Assembly (NCBI GenBank): GCA_913773715.1
Contig: CAJYHD010000289.1
Span: forward strand, 1-20,355
DNA length: 20,355 nucleotides
DNA from: an uncultured Sphingobium sp.
GTDB taxonomy: Bacteria > Pseudomonadota > Alphaproteobacteria > Sphingomonadales > Sphingomonadaceae
Reading direction: 5' to 3'
A program made the translations under genes and the position numbers. Positions 15,868-20,355 of this stretch are shown piece by piece; within the stretch, counting starts at the first letter, position 1; every line of letters begins with the position of its first letter. Under the pieces are notes generated by a model. It was not told where the DNA came from and did no database searches. It saw nothing but the letters and a program-made list of their open reading frames with translations.

Positions 15868-15890
15868 TAGCGGCGCACGTCGCGCCGCTA
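15868..15890 (-). terminator. Terminator-like hairpin after the colitose operon
   Basis: TAGCGGCGC (15868-15876) and GCGCCGCTA (15882-15890) form a perfect nine-pair GC-rich stem with a 5-base loop. It lies 10 bases beyond the ColD stop codon in the direction of transcription. No T run follows on the minus strand, so termination may be inefficient or factor-assisted. It also faces the IS relic. Confidence 0.6.
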
Positions 15891-15900
15891 GTCCCAAGGG

Positions 15901-17085
15901 TCAGTTTGCCGTGATCGCGCCCAATGCCTCAACCGCCTGATCGATCGGATAATGGTGGTTGCCGATGAACAGGCCGTTGGCGTCGATATGGTTGGCATTC
16001 TTGAGGTCGCCGAAGATACTGTGGTCGAAATAGCGAACCACTTCCTTGCGGGCGAAATTGCCGCTGACGATCGGGCGATACTCGAAGCCTGCGGCATCGA
16101 GGCGCTGCATAAGCGCTGTGCGCGTCATGCTGCTGCCCGGGCGAATTACTAAGCTGAAGCCGAACCAGCTGCTCTTGCCGAGTTCACGCTGAATCATGAG
16201 ATCGGGATGATCTGCCAGGCGCGCCTGCAGCAGCGCGCCGTTGCGGCGCCGCTCCTCGATAAGCCGCGGCAGCTTGGCGATCTGTTCGATGCCGATCGCA
16301 CCCGACATCTCGAGCGGACGCAAATTGTAGCCGGGCAGCACGAAGCGGAAGGATTCCTCGAACGGATCATCGAGCTTGCGGCCGACGACACGGTTCTCGG
16401 TCGGCAGCTGCCGTGTCCAGCCGTGCGCACGCAGCGACAGCATCAGGTGGTAAAGTTCCTCGTCGTCGGTCGTGACGAGGCCGCCTTCCATCGTGGAGAT
16501 ATGGTGCGAGAAGAAGCAGCTCTGGCTGCCCATCACGCCAAACGACCCCGTCTTGCGCCCATCGAACTCGGCGCCCATCGATTCACAATTGTCTTCCAGC
16601 ACGACGAGACCATGCCTGTCAGCCAGCGCCTGGATCGTGGCAAAATCGTTGGGGTTGCCGAGCAGGTTCACGCAGAAGATTGCGCGGGTCCGCGGCGTGA
16701 TCGCGGCTTCCAGTGCCGCAAGATCGAAGTTCAGCGTTTCAAGGTCAATGTCGACGAAGCGCAGGTGAAGGCCATACTGTTCGAGTGGGCTGTAGGTGGT
16801 GCTCCACGATACGGCTGGCACGATCACCTCGTCGCCGCGCTCCAGCCGCAAGGCGGGATTGGCAGTGAAGCGCAGCGCGGCGATCATCAGCAGATTAGCC
16901 GACGAGCCCGAATTGCACATCACGGCATGGCGCGTACCGCTATAGGCCGCGAACCGCTCTTCGCAGATCTGGACCTTGGGACCCATCGAGAATTGGCCCG
17001 ATGCGATGACGTCCTGCATCGCCTGATATTCGGCATTGTCCCACGACGAGGTGGCGAGAGGGAATTGCTTGCTCATCGGGATCAT
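15901..17085 (-). CDS. colD: GDP-4-keto-6-deoxy-D-mannose 3-dehydratase (ColD-type, PLP-dependent)
   Basis: ColD removes the C3 hydroxyl of GDP-4-keto-6-deoxymannose using PLP/PMP and glutamate, giving GDP-4-keto-3,6-dideoxymannose in the cytoplasm. This 394-residue protein has the DegT/DnrJ/EryC1 aminotransferase fold (SGSSANLLMIAAL near 59-71, VLEDNCESMGAEFDG near 162-176). In place of the usual PLP lysine it reads FFSHHISTMEGG (191-202), with His194 aligning to the lysine position; a histidine here is the known mark of the 3-dehydratases ColD and RfbH. Further stretches agree with ColD as I remember it: RAHGWTRQLP, FEESFRFVLPGYNLRPLEMS, SSWFGFSLVI and NGLFIGNHH. I chose the ATG at 17085, which overlaps the colC stop (ATGA); an ATG at 17076 is also in frame. 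GDP-perosamine synthase, an aminotransferase of the same fold, is excluded by the missing lysine. Last gene of the module, followed by a hairpin. Confidence 0.92.
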   Translation of the reverse strand: MIPMSKQFPLATSSWDNAEYQAMQDVIASGQFSMGPKVQICEERFAAYSGTRHAVMCNSGSSANLLMIAALRFTANPALRLERGDEVIVPAVSWSTTYSPLEQYGLHLRFVDIDLETLNFDLAALEAAITPRTRAIFCVNLLGNPNDFATIQALADRHGLVVLEDNCESMGAEFDGRKTGSFGVMGSQSCFFSHHISTMEGGLVTTDDEELYHLMLSLRAHGWTRQLPTENRVVGRKLDDPFEESFRFVLPGYNLRPLEMSGAIGIEQIAKLPRLIEERRRNGALLQARLADHPDLMIQRELGKSSWFGFSLVIRPGSSMTRTALMQRLDAAGFEYRPIVSGNFARKEVVRYFDHSIFGDLKNANHIDANGLFIGNHHYPIDQAVEALGAITAN

Positions 17086-18047
17086 GCCTGCTGCTGATAG
17101 AACTGTATGGTTGCTGTGATACCGTCGCGCAAAGACGTGGGCGGTGTCCACCCCCAGTCGCGCTGCCGGCCGACGTCGCTGAGCTTGCGCTGCATGCCGA
17201 CAGGGCGCGTCAGGTCGAAGCGGAACCGCCCTTGCCAGTCGAGCGCGGCCGCGACCGCTTCGTAATAGTCGAGGATGCTGTGATCGTCACCGATGCCGAC
17301 GTTCATCAGCTGCGGCAACGCGGCGGGCTCGTCGGCCGCGCGCCAGATCGCATCCGCCAGATCGGCAGCATACATGAATTCGCGTCTGGCACTGCCGTCG
17401 CCCCAGATTTCGACCTCGCTCTCGCCGGTCCGCACCGCATCGCTGACCTTAGCGATGATCGCCGGCACCAGATGCGAAGCGGCTGGATCGAACTTGTCGT
17501 GCCGACCGTAGAGGTTGCATGGGATGATGGTGCGATAGGCAAGGTCTGGTCGTGTACGGGCGATATAGTCGCACAGCCGGGTCGAGACGATCTTGGCGAG
17601 TGCATAACCCTCGTTGGTCGGTTCGAGTTCGCCGGTCATGATGTCGCTTTCGCGCAGTGCATGGTCGCGGCCGCGTGGGTACATGCACGAACTAGACAGG
17701 TTGATGAGCGCCGGCACCTCTGCCTCGAACGCCGCCATGATGACGTTGCGTCCCATGTCGAGGTTGTTGACGAGGAAGCCGACGGGATCGGCCATGTTCG
17801 CCTGGATGCCGCCGACCTGGCCGGCGGCATGGATCACGAGGTCGAACCGCCCGGCATGCGCGAAGGCGGCGACCGCCGCCCGATCGGCAAGGTCGAGCTC
17901 CCGCCGCGATGGCGCGGCAATATCCCAATCGATTGCCTTGGCATGTTCACGCAGGTTGCGCCCGACCATGCCGTTGCCGCCGGTGATCCAAACCCGGCGC
18001 CTGTCGGTGCCCGTACCCATGCTACGGGCTGCGTCGCTGTCGTTCAT
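17082..18047 (-). CDS. colC: GDP-L-colitose synthase (ColC-type epimerase/reductase; GDP-L-fucose synthase family)
   Basis: A 321-residue NAD(P)-dependent short-chain epimerase/reductase, the same length as E. coli Fcl. The Rossmann motif is GGNGMVG at 23-29. The active site shows SSSCMYP (118-124) with Ser120 and Cys121, the YxxxK pair Tyr148/Lys152 in EGYALAKI, NLYGRHDKF (178-186), and His192 in SHLVPA, matching the residues used for C3/C5 epimerisation and C4 reduction in GDP-fucose synthases. By sequence alone it could be Fcl. Placement between gmd and colD, overlapping colD by 4 bases, points to reduction and C5 epimerisation of GDP-4-keto-3,6-dideoxymannose to GDP-L-colitose. The frame is open upstream to 18200, inside gmd; I chose the ATG at 18047, 56 bases after the gmd stop, because the protein then begins about 20 residues before the nucleotide-binding loop. 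Confidence 0.87.
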   Translation of the reverse strand: MNDSDAARSMGTGTDRRRVWITGGNGMVGRNLREHAKAIDWDIAAPSRRELDLADRAAVAAFAHAGRFDLVIHAAGQVGGIQANMADPVGFLVNNLDMGRNVIMAAFEAEVPALINLSSSCMYPRGRDHALRESDIMTGELEPTNEGYALAKIVSTRLCDYIARTRPDLAYRTIIPCNLYGRHDKFDPAASHLVPAIIAKVSDAVRTGESEVEIWGDGSARREFMYAADLADAIWRAADEPAALPQLMNVGIGDDHSILDYYEAVAAALDWQGRFRFDLTRPVGMQRKLSDVGRQRDWGWTPPTSLRDGITATIQFYQQQA

Positions 18048-18103
18048 GCTGTCATCCGTTCCGCCGACACATTTATTTCGTCCGCGTGTGCGGACAGGCT
18101 GTG

Positions 18104-19171
18104 TCAGGCGCCCTTGCCGATCGGAGCATCCTTCATGATCTTGAGATCGGCCTGCACCATTTCGCGCGCGAGATCGCGCGGCGAGGTGCCGTGGGTCCAT
18201 CCTAGCTTTTCGCGTGCCTTGGTGGGATCGCCGATCAGCAGCTCGACCTCAGTCGGGCGGAAATAGCGCGGGTCGATCGCGACGAGCAAGCGACCGGTGT
18301 CGCGGCAATACCCCTTCTCGTCGACGCCTTCGCCCTCCCAGCGTAGGCCTATCCCGGCGTCCTCGAACGCCCATTCGACGAAGGTGCGCACGCGCGTCGT
18401 CTCGCCGGTGGCGAGTACATAATCGTCCGCCGTTTCGGCCTGCACGATGCGCCACATGCCTTCAACATATTCACGGGCATGGCCCCAGTCGCGCTGTGCG
18501 TCGAGGTTGCCAAGGTACAGCATCTGCTGACGCCCCAGCGCGATCGCCGCGGCTGCACGCGTGATCTTGCGCGTTACGAACGTTTCGCCGCGCAGCGGGC
18601 TTTCGTGATTGAACAGAATGCCGTTGGAGGCATGCATACCATAGGCTTCGCGGTAATTAACCGTGATCCAATAGGCGTAGAGCTTGGCCGCCGCGTAGGG
18701 GCTGCGCGGGTAGAAGGGCGTCGTCTCACGTTGTGGAACTTCCTGGACGAGACCGTACAACTCGGAGGTCGACGCTTGGTAGAAGCGCGTCTTCTTTTCC
18801 ATGCCGAGGATGCGGATCGCCTCGAGCAGACGCAGCGTGCCGATCGCATCGGCGTTGGCTGTATATTCGGGCGTCTCGAAGCTAACCTGAACGTGGCTTT
18901 GCGCGGCCAGATTATAGATTTCGTCGGGCTGTGTCTGCTGCACCAGGCGGATGAGCGCCGTAGAATCGGTCATGTCGCCGTAATGAAGATGGAAGGTCGG
19001 ATCAGGCGCGTGCGGATCCTCGTAGATATCCTCGATACGCCCTGTGTTGAACGACGACGAACGACGCTTCAAACCGTGGACAACATAGCCCTTATCGAGG
19101 AGCAACTGCGCCAGATAGGCACCGTCCTGACCAGTCACGCCGGTAATGAGCGCGGTCTTGCGCGAAGCCAT
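18104..19171 (-). CDS. gmd: GDP-mannose 4,6-dehydratase
   Basis: Converts GDP-D-mannose to GDP-4-keto-6-deoxy-D-mannose, the branch point for fucose, rhamnose, perosamine and colitose. The 355-residue protein carries the NADP-binding loop [10 protein letters not shown] (11-20), the Gmd-specific [11 protein letters not shown] (36-46), the catalytic Thr135 and Glu137 in STSELYG, the Tyr159/Lys163 pair in [13 protein letters not shown], and the [17 protein letters not shown] region near 197. Length and motifs are typical. The ATG at 19171 has a strong AAGGGGG site five to six bases upstream. It is the first gene of a leftward module with colC and colD. GDP-mannose itself must come from phosphomannomutase and guanylyltransferase genes elsewhere. 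Confidence 0.97.
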   Translation of the reverse strand: MASRKTALITGVTGQDGAYLAQLLLDKGYVVHGLKRRSSSFNTGRIEDIYEDPHAPDPTFHLHYGDMTDSTALIRLVQQTQPDEIYNLAAQSHVQVSFETPEYTANADAIGTLRLLEAIRILGMEKKTRFYQASTSELYGLVQEVPQRETTPFYPRSPYAAAKLYAYWITVNYREAYGMHASNGILFNHESPLRGETFVTRKITRAAAAIALGRQQMLYLGNLDAQRDWGHAREYVEGMWRIVQAETADDYVLATGETTRVRTFVEWAFEDAGIGLRWEGEGVDEKGYCRDTGRLLVAIDPRYFRPTEVELLIGDPTKAREKLGWTHGTSPRDLAREMVQADLKIMKDAPIGKGA

Positions 19172-19606
19172 GGATCCCCCTTGGACGCGAATGCGTAATG
19201 GAATGATGATGACCCGAGCGCCTATCCGACGAGGTCGGCCAGGTCTAGGGTTTGTATGCCACTACGCGATAGCTGATACGAATCAAGCCGGCCCGTCCGG
19301 TAGTTGGCTTTGGAACGAATGAGATAGCGACGAGATGCCGAAGTCGAGTTTGGTAATCGGTATTTTTTAACCGCGGGCCGCCGATTGTGGCTATACGCGG
19401 AACCGGTCAGCCTCGCTGATCGGCTCGGAGGGCGTCAACAATGCCGCCGTTCAATTATCCAGCACCCGGAATGCTTGCGTATTTATTTATATCGGACGGA
19501 CTGAGTCGCTTAAGGTATGCGTCTATGCAGGCGAAATTATGTCCGATAATGATGATTCCCGGACGCGGCGCTAGCTCGTCCGGATCAATCCTGTCATAGC
19601 TGGATC
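19172..19606. other. Intergenic gap between gmd and the integrase gene
   Basis: A 435-base stretch without a supportable gene, containing stops in all frames and moderately AT-rich patches (TATTTTTTAA near 19361, TATTTATTTATAT near 19481). It must hold promoters for gmd (leftward) and perhaps the integrase (rightward), but I cannot place them. A hairpin at 19403-19423 (CCGGTCAGC, 3-base loop, GCTGATCGG, one G-T wobble) has no T run. Another inverted repeat at 19559-19583 is listed separately. No tRNA gene that could serve as an integration site is visible. Confidence 0.6.
19559..19583. repeat. Perfect inverted repeat just upstream of the integrase gene
   Basis: CCGGACG (19559-19565) is followed after 11 bases by CGTCCGG (19577-19583). 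Related GTCCG/CGGAC pieces occur just upstream (19493-19499 and 19541-19545). It ends 23 bases before the integrase ATG. It could be an operator, part of a recombinase-binding site, or a simple hairpin; nothing in the sequence decides. Confidence 0.4.
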
Positions 19607-20355
19607 ATGGCGCGCCAACGGCTCATTTCCGATGCGATCATCCCGACCGTCGGTGACGACGGGCAAGTGCTTGCAATGCCAATCCCTCTCCAGCCGACAC
19701 TGCCGGCGATCCTCGATGCCAAGATCGAGCGGGCGGCGGCTTATGCCAAGGCGGCTCGATCGACTGCGACGCGGCGAGCGTATGAATCGGATTGGGCGAT
19801 CTTCACAGCTTGGTGCGATGCGCATGGCCTGGCGGCCTTGCCGGCGTCGCCCGATGTCGTGGCGGTATTCGCAAGCGACCAGGCGACCGCCGGGCTCAAT
19901 CCCGCGACGATCAATCGCCGCGTCGCGGCGATCGGGCATCATCATCGGGCCGCGGGCTTTCCCGCCCCGACCGCCTTGCCGACCGCAGGGCGGCTCACCG
20001 AGGTTCTTGCTGGCATTCGCGCCGAGCACGGCGGGGCGAAGCGTCGCAAGGCGCCCGCTGACGCCGCATCGTTGCGGAACATGTTGGCCGCGATCGAGGG
20101 CGATGGGCTGCGCGCAACCCGGGATCGGGCGATCCTGGCGATCGGGATGGCGGCGGCCCTGCGGCGGTCGGAGATTGTGGCGCTGGAGGTGGGGCATGTC
20201 GGGATCGTGCCGGAGGGCCTGCGGCTGACGATCGCGCGGTCGAAGACCGATCGGGCCGGCGAGGGCGCGGTGATCGCGATCCCCGAAGGCACGCGGATCC
20301 GACCCAAGGCGCTGCTGCTCGCCTGGATGGCGGCGGCCGGGCATGCCGAGGGGCC
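19607..20355 (+). CDS. Tyrosine recombinase / phage-type integrase, C-terminus cut by window edge
   Basis: I translated 249 codons from the ATG at 19607 to the right edge; no stop is reached. Residues about 35-130 are an alpha-helical core-binding (SAM-like) domain: RSTATRRAYESDWAIFTAWC, DVVAVFASDQATAGLNPATI, NRRVAAIGHHHRAAGF. The catalytic domain begins near 155 (ASLRNMLAAI, TRDRAILAIGMAAALRRSEI), with the first catalytic Arg at residue 186 in the ALRRSEIVAL box. The His-x-x-Arg and Tyr boxes would lie beyond the window. This layout belongs to XerC/D-like and phage or island integrases, which cut and rejoin DNA through a tyrosine. The ATG is weakly supported by TGGA immediately upstream. A large open frame on the opposite strand (19571-20344) is a shadow. 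Its position beside the colitose module raises the chance of a mobile or island boundary. Confidence 0.85.
   Translation, partial: MARQRLISDAIIPTVGDDGQVLAMPIPLQPTLPAILDAKIERAAAYAKAARSTATRRAYESDWAIFTAWCDAHGLAALPASPDVVAVFASDQATAGLNPATINRRVAAIGHHHRAAGFPAPTALPTAGRLTEVLAGIRAEHGGAKRRKAPADAASLRNMLAAIEGDGLRATRDRAILAIGMAAALRRSEIVALEVGHVGIVPEGLRLTIARSKTDRAGEGAVIAIPEGTRIRPKALLLAWMAAAGHAEG

Noticed and set aside
15901..17085. GDP-perosamine synthase (aminotransferase) as identity of the DegT-fold protein
   Set aside because: The PLP lysine is replaced by His in FFSHHISTMEGG, and the flanking motifs match ColD.
16207..17097. Plus-strand frame of 296 codons opposite colD
   Set aside because: Shadow of colD; no domain recognised.
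17232..18266. Plus-strand frame of 344 codons opposite colC
   Set aside because: Shadow of the colC gene, whose active-site motifs are unmistakable.
19571..20344. Minus-strand frame of 257 codons at the right edge
   Set aside because: The plus-strand frame from 19607 has a recombinase core-binding domain and the catalytic Arg box; the minus frame is rich in Arg, Pro and Gly without motifs.
1..20355. CRISPR arrays, tRNA or rRNA genes
   Set aside because: No regularly spaced direct repeats and no cloverleaf-like or rRNA-like sequence seen.

Overview
The window is a high-GC stretch of alphaproteobacterial chromosome, most likely from a sphingomonad (Sphingomonas or a close relative). It is almost entirely a Wzx/Wzy-dependent exopolysaccharide (EPS) locus. 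The taxonomic guess rests on base composition, gene content resembling sphingan clusters, and the IS481-type insertion sequence relic. It is inference, not proof.

Layout. From 1 to 3787 an operon runs leftward: a Wzy-like polymerase, a GT4 glycosyltransferase, and the polyprenyl-phosphate sugar phosphotransferase that starts the repeat unit (cut by the left edge). Positions 3788-3977 are a divergent control region holding a strong bidirectional hairpin. From 3978 to 14937 an operon runs rightward: a GT4 glycosyltransferase, a Tat-exported beta-helix protein, Wzx flippase, a GT2 glycosyltransferase fused to a hexapeptide acyltransferase, a second polymerase/ligase-type membrane protein, the Wza-type lipoprotein, a Wzc-type tyrosine autokinase, and a membrane-anchored TPR plus beta-sandwich protein. 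Several of these genes are coupled by 4-base stop/start overlaps. Positions 14938-15900 are a scar: a decayed IS481-family transposase gene interrupted by a fragment of the left end of an IS3-family element, then a terminator hairpin. From 19171 down to 15901 a leftward three-gene module encodes Gmd, a GDP-fucose-synthase-like epimerase/reductase and a ColD-type dehydratase. Together these make GDP-L-colitose from GDP-mannose. After a 435-base non-coding gap, a tyrosine recombinase gene begins at 19607 and runs off the right edge.

How the genes fit together. The phosphotransferase loads the first sugar on undecaprenyl phosphate. Three glycosyltransferases extend it, one of them probably also acylating. 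The colitose module supplies an uncommon 3,6-dideoxy sugar donor. Wzx flips the unit, a Wzy polymerises it under Wzc control, and Wza exports the chain. The beta-helix protein and the TPR/beta-sandwich protein are the least understood members. GDP-mannose supply genes (manB, manC) are not in the window. The most notable point is a complete colitose donor pathway, with the diagnostic active-site histidine in place of lysine, beside a sphingomonad-like EPS operon and separated from it by IS debris, with an integrase on its other flank.
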